A DNA stretch of 64,000 nucleotides. It comes from Diospyros lotus (Eukaryota > Streptophyta > Magnoliopsida > Ericales > Ebenaceae). Shown here in pieces: positions 34,001 to 45,607 of the stretch (position 1 is its first letter; each line of letters begins with the position of its first letter). The position numbers and the translations under genes were made by a program. Below the pieces are notes generated by a model, which saw nothing but the letters and a program-made list of their open reading frames with translations, was not told the DNA's origin and ran no database searches. The stretch is from contig NC_068347.1 of NCBI RefSeq assembly GCF_014633365.1, positions 21,722,433-21,786,432 of the forward strand, written 5' to 3'.

Positions 34001-37000
34001 GACAACACCCAAGAAAGAGAGAGTGGGTCTCTTGAAATCATTGAGGAAGGAGGGAGGGAGATGCAAACGTTGAGCTTAGAATGGAATGGAAAAAGGGCTG
34101 CTTGTCTCTCCCACCTTTGTCTGACAATGCCTGAGAAAGATAGAGTGGGCCTCTTGAAATCATTGAGATTTTCTGAAAAGCAAGATATGTAAAGATGGGA
34201 CAAATCTTTGAATTTTGGTGGTGTGAAAGCATTAGGTGAGGGATTAGTATAAAAAAGAGGTCTGGTCTGTTAATACTACACTATGTAACTCAACTTGAAG
34301 AGAAAGAAAAAGGAGGACAGCAAAGGCAGTGAGTCAGGGCAGAAAAGGAGAAGGATGGACCGATGCTAACAAGCTCAAACCTAAGGTGAGGGTTCATTGT
34401 CAAGTTTCAAAATGGCATGTTGCATGAATAAATTTATTGTGATATATTGTTCATCTCAAAGCATGAAACTTATTTACCTATTGTTGCATCAAAGAAAAAA
34501 AAAAAAAAACAGTTTTCTTTGCATTTCATGAAACTATGGCCATAGGTTTAGACATGAGATTGATAGAGTCAAGTACGCCTTTTGCCACGAGATGAGGGTT
34601 AAATGCATCTGAGACCCACGTTGCACAAGTGGGGAATGTGGTAAAAGTTCAAAAGTTTGTTACCAATCTCTAGTCACCAGGGTGTCGAAGTGTTGTTCAT
34701 GCTCATGACATAAATCATGCATGGAAAATATTTTCTAACTCTCACTAAGTGTTAAGTGCTTACCTCGCACATTCAAATGCCCTCAAGTGGTGCAGGTAGC
34801 TTTAAGGGAAAAGAGAAGCTCATCAAGTAAAATATGGTCATATTGATTTTTGTAGTTATTTTCGCATGGTCAAAGCTTACTGTTGTGTTTGGCAGTGACC
34901 TTGAATATGGTGTAGCTAGGGTGTTTGTTATTTGGTTGAAATTGTATTGCTAAAGTGGATTTTGTTGTAATATTTACTTGATAACGTTCAATGACACAAC
35001 GTAGAGGGTTTAATGTATATTAATATTTTGTTTTGGAGGAGAAGTGGATCTGAAACACTCTAAACAGTGAGGTTCGGAGTTTGCTGGTACAAACGTTGTA
35101 GTTCAAAGGAAGCAAAGGAAATAAGTTAAACAAAATTGATGACTGGATGCACAGTGTGAACTTCAGCTGCCGAGGGCAACAAGGAGTGAACTGAGGCTCA
35201 CTCTTTGGCCCCCCTGGCAGAATGCCAAGGCTCAAGCCTCAGTCTCAAGGAGAAAAGCTGGGAGTGAAGCTCCCAGCATAAGAAAGCCCCAAGTCCAACA
35301 CACACCCTAGGGTGGCAGTGTTGCATTATATATGTGTGCGTGCACGTGCATGTGCTTATATGATTAATTAAAAGGATGGGGTATTTAATTGTGCAATGGG
35401 GAAAAATTAGGGCTGCTACTGAGGAGCAATTTACGACTTCTAAATGGATTTTAATGCAGTTTAAAATTCAAGATTCAATCCTTCGCGTTCGAGTATTATT
35501 AATTTATTACCCTTAATTGATAAATAAAAATAAAGGGTGTCACCCACTAGAGTTCAAAAAGATAAACTCAACCCAAGGGCTGAGGTTTAAGTAAACTCTA
35601 ACAAGGTAAGCAGGAAATTTATTTCCATGGAATTTATTATATAAAATTAATTAAGTATTGAAAAAGAAAATCCTGTTACAATTGGGTGACAAATAACATC
35701 TCGGGAAAAGAATGGGTGTTGCTGATTTGCTGTTTATAAATAAAGGGCTAGATTTAAATTCTTTTACTTGTTTTTACTTGACTATTAACATATGAACTCA
35801 TTAAGTATCCTGTATATGAAATTTAAGGACTGGCTGAGCCTAAACAACTATTTTCAAAGCGCAGCTCAGTTGAACAATACAATCAAGCCTTAATTAACCT
35901 GACTTTATTGGTCTATATGTGATGCCAAGACCGATGTATTGTGGGTTTGGATGAGCCATGCAGGCTTTCAGGTTTCAGGCCAATGCCCTTCCCTAATAGA
36001 AATAGAAGGAAATGGGTATGGGAAAGCTCAGTGATCTAGTTGTGGAAAATTGTGTCGTCGGGACCTGCTCATATAAGGAACCACAGCATAATGACTGAAC
36101 ACTTCTCTGTTATTAGTTTGTCCGAGAACAACTTGTACGGTACAATGCACCTTCTTTAGTTGCTTATTTTAAAGCCTTTTAAAGGTCAGTGAAAATTGGA
36201 AATCCATGTTTGTTCGTTTGTTTGGTAGTAGCAAGTAGAAGGACTGTAAAATATTACCTCTACTAATCATTTACTTTCCTAAAGTTGTTTAGAAACTATC
36301 AGATTGATGTCTAGCAGACTAACAAGGAATGTACATTATCGTTTCTGAATGGGAAGATTCTATATGGGTTATATTTTTTTCTTCTAGTTTGATAATATGT
36401 TCTTAGTGTTTTGATTGTCCACGGGTTTAAGTTGTGGAGACAACCTCTTTGCAAAAAAAAAAAAAAGAAGATTGCTTACAAATTCAATCCTCTCCCAACC
36501 CTCACACAGCAGGGAGCCTTGTGCACTGTGGATACCCTTTTAGTGTTGTAGCTCATGGTTTAATTAGTTTTAGATGTCAAATTTGTTATTATTTCCTTGA
36601 TGAGTTACTGACAATATTTGGTGTAAATTACATGCAGGTCAAATCACATGAGAATCCATCTCCTACCCCTATAGTAATGAAGGTTGGTATTTTGATTCTG
36701 CTTTTCATCTCTCAATGTGTATGGCTTTCATTTTGTTGGTTTTAATCCTCTTAGCAAAGTTTGAGGTATGCATAGAAAGAGATGATATAGGAAAAACAAC
36801 AAACATGTCCGGCAATCAGTACTTAAAGCATACTCCAATCATCTGATCCCAATTAATCGTGTTGCAAATGCTTAAACTTTACCATATGGCTTCGTTGAAG
36901 AACTGTTGGGATGCAAAGAAAGTAGGATGACACTGTTAAAAGGGAGGCCTTTGCTATTGCGTTGCTACCCATTCTTCATATTGTATCCTGGAGAGTGCTG

Positions 37001-38061
37001 GTCAAAGTGACATCATTATATGAAGTGTATGTTCCAATGAGCTACTTCAGTATCCATGAGCATAAGAGATTTGAGCTCATATTGTATCATGGAGAGTCCT
37101 TGTCAAATTGACATCATTATATGAAGTGTTATGTTCCAATGAGCTACTTCAGTATCCATGAGCATAAGAGATTTGAGCTCGTTTTGAGCTAACTGAATAA
37201 GATTTTGTGTAAGATTGGCAAGACCTTGAAGAATTTGCAGCTCCTTGTTGTGGTCATCAAACTGGCTATGTTTTACTGGTGTATTCAAGCTGCATAGACA
37301 GCTCCATTCTAACAACTGGGTTACTCTGAGCTGAACAAAAAGCGCCAGATCATGTTCTGATTACTAGAATAGTATCTTCATGGTTATATTAGCTGAATAG
37401 GGTGTAGTTTGTATCTTGCTGCTTGATAAGCTTTATTTATTTAGTTTTGCTAAATGAGAAGCTTTTTTTATCATTCACATTATTTGTTTTTTTTCTTTTC
37501 TTTTCAGCTGAAGAGATGGGAGAGGAAAAAATGTAAGCCAAACAGCCTTCCAGTACTACACAAAATGCATGTTAAGGTTGGAGACACTGTAAAAGTTATA
37601 TCTGGACGTGAAAAGGGTAAAGTTGGAGAGATTACCAAAATCTTTAAGCATAACAGCACTGTGGTAGTCAAAGAAATTAACTTGAAGACCAAGCATATGA
37701 AAAGCAGGGAAGAGGGGGAGCCAGGGCAGATAATCAAGGTCTTTTTACTCTTTAGTTTATTTGCATGTGAATGGAGAGTCGCAGAAACTGTAATTTGGCA
37801 TCCTGATTTTTAGTGAGGGTAAAGAGATAGTTGTTTGTGTGTTACTTTCAGGTTGAAGGACCAATTCACAGCTCAAATGTGATGCTCTACTCCAAAGAAC
37901 AGGATGTAACGAGCCGAGTGGGTCACAAGATACTGGAGAATGGAAAACGCGTCCGGTACCTCATAAAAACAGGGGAAATAATTGACAGTGCAGAGACTTG
38001 GAATAGAGTGATCAAAGAGAAAGAAAAAACAGAAGCAGTAGCTGCTTCTTCTGCCTCTTAG
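31024..38061 (+). CDS. RPL24: Chloroplast 50S ribosomal protein uL24c (RPL24)
   Basis: Exons 31024-31125, 36638-36682, 37508-37738 and 37852-38061 join in phase 0 to give 195 aa, near the usual length of about 198. All junctions are GT-AG. Residues 1-35 are rich in Ser, Ala and Phe with few acids, a plastid transit peptide ([20 protein letters not shown]). The KOW domain lies at about 70-97 ([20 protein letters not shown]), followed by [18 protein letters not shown] and [16 protein letters not shown], both typical of bacterial-type L24. uL24 binds 23S rRNA early in large-subunit assembly. The Arabidopsis orthologue is SVR8, needed for chloroplast translation. The mature start is probably near LKRWERK. 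The start context ACAATGG is favourable; a second in-frame ATG lies three codons in. Intron 1 is unusually long (5.5 kb), swollen by repeats. Confidence 0.95.
33041..33247. mobile_element. hAT-type MITE in RPL24 intron 1
   Basis: Left end TAGTGGTGGGGTCAGGA is an imperfect inverted match of right end GTAGTTCCACCCTG. Flanks CTTTCAAG (33033-33040) and CTTTCAAT (33248-33255) match at seven of eight bases, consistent with an aged 8-bp duplication. It includes a G run at about 33191-33208. Confidence 0.65.
33525..33640 (+). repeat. CA and TG microsatellite zone
   Basis: A (CA)n run at 33525-33545, a second short CA tract, and TGTGTGTG tracts near 33593 and 33628, separated by about 80 bases. The complementary tracts can pair. 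Confidence 0.85.
33710..34170 (+). repeat. Minisatellite of ~105-128-bp units in RPL24 intron 1
   Basis: Four tandem units. Each has GATGCAAAAGTTGAGCTTAG, then GAATGGAAAAAGGG, CTTGTCTCTCCCACC, AAGAAAGAGAGAGTGGG and TCTTGAAATCATTGAG. Units start near 33716, 33844, 33951 (shortened at its start) and 34060. A partial fifth unit without the first half may precede them near 33655. Copies differ by substitutions and small indels. Purine-rich on this strand. Confidence 0.85.
36683..37507 (+). other. RPL24 intron 2 (0.8 kb)
   Basis: Bounded by ATGAAG|GTTGGT and TTTTCAG|CTGAAG. It contains the tandem duplication at 36977-37180. The remainder is unremarkable. Confidence 0.8.
36977..37180 (+). repeat. 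Two-copy tandem duplication, ~102 bp
   Basis: The unit beginning CATATTGTATCCTGGAGAG and ending GAGATTTGAGCTC occurs at 36977-37078 and again at 37079-37180, with only a few differences (CCTGG against CATGG, GTGCTGG against GTCCTTG, one inserted T). A recent local duplication inside an intron. Confidence 0.9.
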
Positions 38062-38611
38062 GGACGTTATCCCATCCCACTGTAGCCACCAGGACTGTAT
38101 TTCTCTTCTGGGCTTTCCTTTTTCTGCTTCAGCCACTTATGATGATTACACATTTTACTGGAAAAATAGAAAAAAATAAAGAAGAAAAATATTTTGGTCA
38201 TTCTGGGATTGTCTTGGAACAGAATTGCTTCTTCTTCTTCTTCTTCTTCTCCTTCTCCTTCTTCTCCTGGTGAAGAAGGACAATACAGCTGCCAGCTGCC
38301 ATTCGGTTACTATTTTACAGTTTCAGGATCTGTTCTATGTTTGCAAAGCCAGGAAAATGGAGTTTGGGAATCTGATAATACAGTGAGATGCTCTTTAAGC
38401 AATAAGGATGTTGACCATTCTCCTTCAAAAGAAAAGAAAATCTTGGTTATGTTGGCTGCTCAATTTGCTTAACTGAACATGAAAATACTTTGGGATTAGG
38501 ATTCTCTTAAAGGATAAAACTCATTTTAAGCACAATTTGATAATTAATACAATCAAAAAGTTAAAAAGTAACAACTACAACAATTTAGATTATTTCAATA
38601 TATTAAGTAAT
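38062..38611 (+). other. RPL24 3' UTR and spacer
   Basis: An AATAAA lies near 38173, a plausible polyadenylation signal. A TTC/CTTCTC microsatellite follows at 38228-38266. A 92-codon frame at 38194-38472 spans it, but its Ser/Pro run comes from the microsatellite and the rest shows no domain. Confidence 0.6.
38228..38266 (+). repeat. TTC-rich microsatellite
   Basis: About eight CTT units, then interspersed CCTT, just past the RPL24 polyadenylation signal. Confidence 0.9.
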
Positions 38612-39272
38612 CATAGCCGACCCAACAGAGTTGGGGGTCTTAGGGGAAAGGATTTAGGTGAAAAGATTTGTTGAGGCTTTCGAATATTAATTTTTTTTAT
38701 AAAAAAAAAAAACACTTTTTTACATAAATATTTTATTATTTTATTAAATAAAAAAAATAAAATTAAATCAACTACAAAATATAATAATCTCTTAATGATA
38801 ATAAATTTTTAATTAAAATATAATGTCTCAGAGATAAGAAAAAAAAAAGCCAAACAACTTAGAACAATAAACAAAGAAAAACAAAACTAAATTTTCTTGA
38901 AACTCTAAAAAAATCAGTCTGAGTAAAAGATTATACATTTATGATTCTCTTATAGAAAGAAACAAAACAAAACATTAAACCGATAGCATTAAAAAGATAA
39001 AATTCACCAATAATGAGAGAGAGAGAGGGGGGGGAAAGAGGCAAAAATTGGGAAGGGAAAATAAGTTTTATGGGATATTGGAATTTGAAAATACCATAAC
39101 GGTTAAAAATTGAAAAATGAAGGGAAGTTAAAAAAAAATTATAATGTTTTGTATTTAAATTTTGTAATAAAATATTAATTATTAAATATATATATACATA
39201 AATATTACAAATTGTTAAAATTTGGGGGCCTAATGCCATGACATACATGGCTTAAGGGTTGGGCCGGCTCTG
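38612..39272. mobile_element. hAT-type non-autonomous element, TSD TAAGTAAT
   Basis: 661 bases. Left end CATAGCCGACCCAAC pairs with right end GTTGGGCCGGCTCTG. A perfect 8-bp direct repeat TAAGTAAT flanks it (38604-38611 and 39273-39280). The CAGAGCCGGCCC-type terminus and 8-bp duplication are typical of hAT elements. The interior is very AT-rich, without a transposase. The frame at 38931-39248 on minus is not supported. Confidence 0.9.
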
Positions 39273-39280
39273 TAAGTAAT

Positions 39281-39857
39281 AAAAAATATTGTATTAGCTG
39301 CTTGTTAATGACAAGGGTAAAAGATAAGAAACATTATAACTATATTAGCTTTCAAATTTGTGAGAATATATCTTATTTAATTTTTTTTTTGAATCTATGA
39401 ATTATATATGATACTATATCATGTCAAATCATATTCTTTATTAAATTATACTTAGCATATGAGTTTGCATTAATCGCAACCAAATTTGAATTTGGAGAGC
39501 TGAGCTATTTCAAGTAATAGATTCTTCTTATAAAAATAAATAAATAACACTCTATGTTCCACTAGCAAAGAAAAAATAATTTAGACTCGCTTAAAAGAGA
39601 TTTGAGACCTAACTTTTTAAATAGCAAAGAGGAAAATAAAAATTTTCTTCCAAGCTTAAAAAATAGCCAAGTAAAGACAAGACGTTGGAGATATTTTCCC
39701 TTCATTTTTGTCCTTTGTTTTGTGTTATTTTTATATATTTTCTTTTAACCTATTTGTCATTGTCGACCATTGACTATTTAATGACTCCAAAAGGTGTGAC
39801 CATGGATCACTCATCACTCATACTTGTTGGTAATAGATTAAAAAAATTTAAAGATTG
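39281..39857. other. AT-rich spacer
   Basis: No gene or bounded repeat was identified. Confidence 0.5.
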
Positions 39858-40914
39858 TTTAAGAGAGTTTTTAGTTTTTATTTTTTATTTTATTTAAAAG
39901 TAAATTTTTTTATAGGAAACAAATAGAAGCTTAATGGTGGTTCATATTTTTGTTTTGTGTTTTTTTTTAATATTTTTTTAATTCATTTATCATTTTTAGT
40001 AATTAACTTATTATGTTGAATAATTAAAACTCTCACATATTATTGTTTAGGTAATTAAAAGAAATGTGTCTCGTAAGTAGGCCATAGGCCATTCACAATT
40101 CCTACCTACTCTCGCATAATTTTTTTTAGCAACGTCAAGCACTTGACACTAAGAATTGAAAAAGGAAAAATAAAAATAAAAAATTGTGAAAATATTTTTG
40201 CTAAAATAAGTTTGATACTTTTGAAGTTTAGAATAAATATAAAAGAATACATTTGACTTTTATAAAATTACAAAAAATGCCATCTTATTATTTATCTCAT
40301 TCTCCTCGCTTCTCTTATTTCTCATATCTCTCACATTCATAGGCTTATAGTCATGGACAAACATGTTTTTACCTTTTGATCATTTTCACTAGCATTTGTC
40401 CCCTTTTCCTACCTACTTTTGTTTTCTCTCTCATAAACAATCCACGGGGTTAACCCCATTCTCATTTAGAGATTGGGTTTATACAAAAATGAGCTTTTGT
40501 AAAAAGACAACGAATCAATTAGTTGGGACCTTAATTTACTTAGGTAATATTTGTTAATTAAGATATATATTGAAAAAAGTGAAATATAAAAAGTATTCCA
40601 AATAAAATTATTTTCTATTGTGTTTGTTAAATTTATTTGCCAATTCAATAAAAAGAAGTCAAGCGACTTCTTATTTAGGATTGTTCACATAAATTTATTT
40701 CCACCTCTTCTAGATAAATTTATCTTAGACCTTACAAATAAGAAAAAATGACCTATATGCCCCCCCATTATATTCCAAAAAAGTTAACAAATAGTATGAT
40801 AGAAATCTTGGAATGGTTTTCAACCTTATCTTGACCATTTCATATCTTGGTTCGGAAAGCATTCCAACCTTATGTTGATACAATCTTATCTTACTTATTT
40901 TAATAAACGCTACT
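39858..40914 (+). repeat. Direct ~1-kb repeat, copy 1
   Basis: It matches 42121-43142 from TTTAAGAGAGTTTTTAGTTT through GGAAACAAATAGAAGCTTAAT, ATGTGTCTCGTAAGTA, CCATTTTATTATTT-like and GGGTTTATACAA to the MITE at its end (40543-40914). It differs by substitutions and indels. Non-coding. Confidence 0.85.
40543..40914. mobile_element. MITE, GGTAGTATTTGTTAA family, copy 2
   Basis: Starts GGTAATATTTGTTAATTAAG and ends TTTTAATAAACGCTACT. It contains AAAAAGAAGTCAAGCGACTTCTTATTT, an internal palindrome shared with copy 3. It forms the right end of direct repeat copy 1. Confidence 0.7.
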
Positions 40915-40916
40915 CT

Positions 40917-41791
40917 TGTGGGATACTCTAAGAAATTCTTAAAATCTCAAAATTCAAAAAAATTTCCAAGTGTTTTACATATCCTCAGATAGCTCTAAAG
41001 AGTCTTCCGGGCAATCTCCCTTGGAGTCCCCGAAGAGTTTCCAAGACGATCGAGCCTCAGCATTGCATAACTCGAAGACACAGCTAGAGTCTTTTGGGCC
41101 CAATTCACCTGGTGGCTCCAAAGAATCTTTGAACCCACTCGGAGGAAACTCATCAGGGCACTTTCACCCTTGAAGACCTTCTAGGCCCTCCGGCCTCACG
41201 CAATGCATCTATCCAAAAAGTCTAAAGACTCTCGTTAGTAGACCCCACCAAGTGTCTATAAATACTCGCCTGCTTAAAGGCAGAAGGATTTCTTTTTTTC
41301 AAATCTTTTTGGAAGTCTTTCATACTCGTTGGACTTCTATCTGTGCTTTCTAGTCACGAGGATTTTAAGACTCTAACCTCTACAAGACTCATAGAGAACC
41401 AAAGACCTACCTTGGACATATTGCGTGCATACATTTATACTTGTAGCTACATTTCATTTTCTAAACATCAATGTCTAACTTAAGTATCAGAGGGCCTGCG
41501 TGGGAAAGATCCTTGCGTGCCATCTGATCGATTTTGTGATGTAAATACCCGAAAGACCCTAAAGACAGTCACTTAAAAACCTTCTGGACCTATCCAGAGA
41601 CCGCTCCCTGAAGACTTCTTGGATTCTTCTGCCCCAAAAACTCCTATGACCCTCTGGGAACCTGAAGCCTTAACCCCGCTCAGGTCAGATCCCTATTCTC
41701 ATTGACCCTTTCTAGCCATCTGAATTTTCTCAAGGACTCTACTCTAATTGTTCTCAAAATAAATAAATTTAATTATTATAGTTAGACAACA
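40917..41791 (+). mobile_element. Probable solo LTR related to the 11.9-kb element
   Basis: It starts TGTGGGATACTC and ends AGTTAGACAACA, and shares with the reverse of 2697-3538 the promoter region (GACCCCACCAAGTGTC then TATAAATACTC near 41257), TAACTTAAGTATCAGAGGGC near 41473 and the AATTATTATAGTTAGACAACA end. Oriented on +, opposite to the 11.9-kb element. A frame at 40970-41173 has no domain. No target duplication is evident. Confidence 0.65.
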
Positions 41792-42120
41792 ATAATTTGA
41801 TGTCATATGTGGAAAATGAACAAGAAGTCATCAACCTTGAGACAATTTGTGAATACTGACAGCATGGAAGTGCCATTTTATTATGGAAACCCTTAGCAAC
41901 ACTCGTGCCTTATTATGCAACACCTCCACGTAGCTCAATTTCCAAATCCTTCTAGGAGTCAATAGGAATCTTCCACGTGATTTTTCTCCTACTATTATGG
42001 GCCTTCTAAGACTTTTCCTCTACTATTATGCTGGCCATCTAGGGAAAAACATACCTTCCCATTGTCACTTGAGAATCAGTCAAATGACATGGGACATACT
42101 GGGAGATATACCTCCAAGTG
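41792..42120. other. Spacer between LTR and second direct repeat
   Basis: About 330 bases with CTCCTACTATTATGGGCC and CTCTACTATTATGCTGGCC as an imperfect internal repeat (near 41987 and 42020). Nothing else is recognised. Confidence 0.5.
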
Positions 42121-43142
42121 TTTAAGAGAGTTTTTAGTTTTTATTTAAAAGTAAAAATCTTTTCTTATAGGAAACATATAGAAGCTTAATGATGGTTTAT
42201 ATTTTTGTTTTGTGTTTTTTATTCTTAATATTTTTTTATTCATCTACCATTTCTAATAATTAGTTACCATGTGCTGAATTGTTAATACTCTCAAAAACTG
42301 TTGTTTGGGCAATAAAAAGAAATGTGTCTCGTAAGTATGCCATTCACAATTGCTAGCTACTCTCACATAACTTTTTTAATAATGTCAAATTCTTGTCACT
42401 AAGAATTGAAAAAGGAAAAATAACAATAAAAATTGTGAAAATATTTTTGTTAAAATAAGTTTGATACTTTTGAGGTTTAGAGTAAATATTGAAAAATATA
42501 TTTGACGTTTATAAAATTACAGAAAATGCCATTTTATTATTTCTCTCATTCTCCTCCCTTATCTTATTTCTCATATCTCTCCCATTCGATCATTTTCACT
42601 GGCATTTTGTTAGCAAAATCTCCTCCCCCTTTTCCTACCCTTTTTTATTCCCTCTCTCATGAACAATCCGCAGGGTTAACCCCATCCTCATTTAGAAATT
42701 GGGTTTATACAAGAATGAGCTTTGGCAAACAGATGACGAATAAATTAGTTGGGACCTTAATTAATTTACTTAGATAGTGTTTGTTAACTAAGATATAGAC
42801 TGAAAAAAGTGAGATATGGAAAGCATTCTAGACAAAAGTACGTTATATTATGTTTGCAAAATTTATCTGGCAACTCAATAAAAAGAAGTCACGTGACTTC
42901 TTATTTGAGATTGTTCAAATAAATTTATCTTTTTCTCCTCCAAATAAATTTATTTTGGATTTTATAGAAAAGAAAAAATAACACATATGTCCTCCATTGC
43001 ATTTCAAAAAATTTAACAATCCATATGATAAAAATATTGAAATGTTTCTCAATCTTATCTTAATCATTCTATATCTTGGTCTGGAAAGTATTCAAACCTT
43101 ATGTTGATACAACCTTATCTTACTCAAAATACAAACACTACC
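42121..43142 (+). repeat. Direct ~1-kb repeat, copy 2
   Basis: Second copy of 39858-40914. Its last third is MITE copy 3 (42772-43142: AGATAGTGTTTGTTAAC to CAAACACTACC). A TTA occurs on both sides of that MITE (ACTTA before, TTACTA after), perhaps a 3-bp duplication. Confidence 0.85.
42772..43142. mobile_element. MITE, GGTAGTATTTGTTAA family, copy 3
   Basis: Terminal inverted repeat GATAGTGTTTG / CAAACACTACC. The interior palindrome AAGAAGTCACGTGACTTCTT matches the position of the AAGAAGTCAAGCGACTTCTT in copy 2. Possible TTA target duplication. Confidence 0.75.
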
Positions 43143-45607
43143 TTACTACATATTGTTAGTGATGTTCCTTAATACTATATTTAGATGACGTCTAGCATGT
43201 GTGTAAAATACATATGATATATCTATGTATATCTTCATAAAAGACAAGTTTGCCATCATTCATTACTCTCTAGTCTGTTATATAAATGAATCCTGAATTT
43301 TCTGTTTGAGAGTCTTATTCTTAAAGGTGATAAGAATTTGTGATGAGATTATCTGATAACTGAATTTTTTAAATATTCCTAGTTTTTAGATTAATCGAAT
43401 GGGGACTCTGATTAATCGAATATGGACGATATGATATTTACTATCTTGATTAATGTGAGATACTAATGGTTAAGAGTGATGAGTCACATCCCATATGGTA
43501 TGTGATGTTTTTAGTAAACTCGTTGGTGGTTGTTGGAGAACAACATGCTAAATGTGACATCGATGATTGATCACATGGCATTGTGAATAATGATCTTGTC
43601 ATCGAGTTGTGAATGTATAACTTATCCTTTGACTTAAACTGACACAGTTGTCTTGTGTATTGGTGTGCGGGATTTTCTAATGCATCGAATCATCTAATTG
43701 CGAGGTGGGGACGTTCATCTATGTGATTCCGTATTATTAGTCCAAAGAGGCAGATGCTCAAGGATATGATGCGTCAGGAATAGCGGGCAGGGCTTGTACA
43801 TGCTATAGTGCATACAAAAAGCGAAGCGAAGAGTTTCAGGGGGAAGTATCCCCCTGAACCCCCTCTGTTCCACCTGTCTGCACCCGTGGTTCACTCACTA
43901 GAAAGAGAGGGAATGTAAGATTTCTTTTTATAAGAAAATGAGCTTTCAGGGGGGTGAGGCAAACATCTTGTGTGGTCTATTGTTAGTGTGATGGGAAAGT
44001 CCTTAGCCAAGACATTATGATTAATCAGGAAAGTATTTTCTGAGGTGTCATCTAATTGCGTTGATAAGATTTAACATATAGCTATTGAGTTTGTGAGTTT
44101 ATCGTACAATGACTCTCGCTCCCTCGAGACGTTGAGTGATGAAAGAATTGTATTATATGGTAATTGTCAACTGTAATAAAGTCGCTTGAAGTTTGATTTC
44201 ATTGCCTTTTATATTGTGTTAGGCCATTGCTAAGTGCTTTCCAGGACCTTTTAGAATGTCTCGAGAACATGGAAAGATTCTCGTAGCGAGTCGAGGTGAT
44301 TCGGTTGGCATTAAAAATGGTTTTAGCGTTATTTGATTATTATTAGACAATGAACTTAGAAAGTCACACACCATATAGCGTGACATCTGGTATCGATACT
44401 ATGCACCTATTATGTCTTGGAGATCATTAATAATTAATGATAGGTTTTGATATGTCATTTAAGTGTTAATGACATGGTTTGTTAAAACTTAATGAATCAG
44501 TTGTAGTTTCTTTAGAAACAGCAGTGGCAGTCGACTACTTCATTTAGACAGTCTACTGCTTCGATAGTTGATTGCTTGAAGCTAACAGTCGACTGTTACT
44601 ACTGCTTTAGCCCAAGTTTGTGCCTTACACATGGTAACAAATTAGAGAGGGCAAGTGGTGAAATTGAAGGCTTCAATTTGGCCTCTAGAGATAGAAAATC
44701 AAAAGGGATTTGCAGAGAGTGATTTTTGGCTTGGCTTTTGGCATTGCTCTATTCCTTCTACTTCCGTTTCTATCACATAAATATTTACAGATAGCTTGAC
44801 TATTACGTTGGGTAAACCTGGATTGTTCGGGAAGATAAACAGGTGCGAGTGAATTAATGTCCTCAGGCTAGCTCGGGACAAGGACTGGGACTTGGTATTA
44901 AATAGCTTGCTAGGTGTGGATGGAAACCCTTCACGTGTTGAGGAGGATTCACTTTTAATGTATAAACAGTTTCTACACCCACCTGACATCATGTTACAGG
45001 TACATTATTTATTAGATTTTATTTAATGAAATATCGTGTTACTTAAATACTAAAGTTGTGTATAGTAGATGTATTTATGACTTTCGTTGTGTATATCTAA
45101 TACACAAATTTGAGATTTTACCTACACCATAAGTCAAATCCAACACATACACTAAGTTGTAATTTGTTTTTGACAACCTCATTGTGTCTTCTAATCCTGT
45201 TATGAGTAAACATATTGTTTCTTAGAAAATAACCTATAGAGGAGGGGGGTTCTATAAATTGGATTTCAAGAAAATTTTCAAAATTTTTCTTCGAAGTCTT
45301 TTTGTTTAGTGAGTTTGATTTTAAGTGTGTTTTGTTGATGAATAGTATAAACACAATCAAACATAAATACACAAGAATTATAGAAGTTTGACTTTAAGAA
45401 ACTGTATCAAGCTTCAAGATTTTAATATGGAACATTAAACAACCACCTTAGCTTTTTGACATGAGCTAAAAACCTCAATATAACATCCTTATTTAATAAA
45501 AATACTCTTGAAACAAGTCAAAACTCCTCAAAGTAAATGCTTTATCCTCTCACACACAGATGAATTAATTATAACAACAATAAAATGATGTTGCAATCTT
45601 TCCAAAG
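43143..45607. other. Unresolved repeat-derived DNA
   Basis: No gene was recognised. The composition (TTAATCGAATGGGGACTCTGATTAATCGAA near 43390; GGTCGAGGTGATTCGGTTGG-type phrase near 44288; repeated AGTCGACTG near 44528-44600) looks like retrotransposon LTR or leader DNA, but I could not find paired ends. It holds a perfect 9-bp hairpin at 43835-43858. A frame on minus at 44699-44992 has no recognisable domain. Confidence 0.4.

Larger units (their letters stand above)
33262..35550 (+). repeat. Possible gypsy LTR-derived stretch
   Basis: It begins TGTAACACCC, a frequent start of plant gypsy LTRs, and near 35535 has GGGTGTCACCC, which could be a decayed end. The part around 34740-34810 (CTTACCTCGCACATTC, then CAGGTAGCTTTAAG) is reminiscent of such LTRs. 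No target duplication was found, so the limits are tentative. Confidence 0.35.
31126..36637 (+). other. RPL24 intron 1 (5.5 kb), repeat-filled
   Basis: Bounded by CCCTG|GTACGC and TGCAG|GTCAAA. It contains a hAT-type MITE (33041-33247), a CA/TG microsatellite zone, a minisatellite (33710-34170) and a stretch from about 33262 to 35550 that opens TGTAACACCC like a gypsy LTR. Short frames inside are not supported as genes. Confidence 0.8.

Noticed and set aside
33710..34170. Regular repeats resembling a CRISPR array
   Set aside because: Units are over 100 bp without distinct spacers, in a plant intron; a minisatellite.
33641..34232. Several overlapping frames in RPL24 intron 1
   Set aside because: They arise from the minisatellite units, appear on both strands, and lie within an intron.
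38194..38472. 92-codon frame after RPL24
   Set aside because: It spans a TTC microsatellite and the likely RPL24 polyadenylation region.
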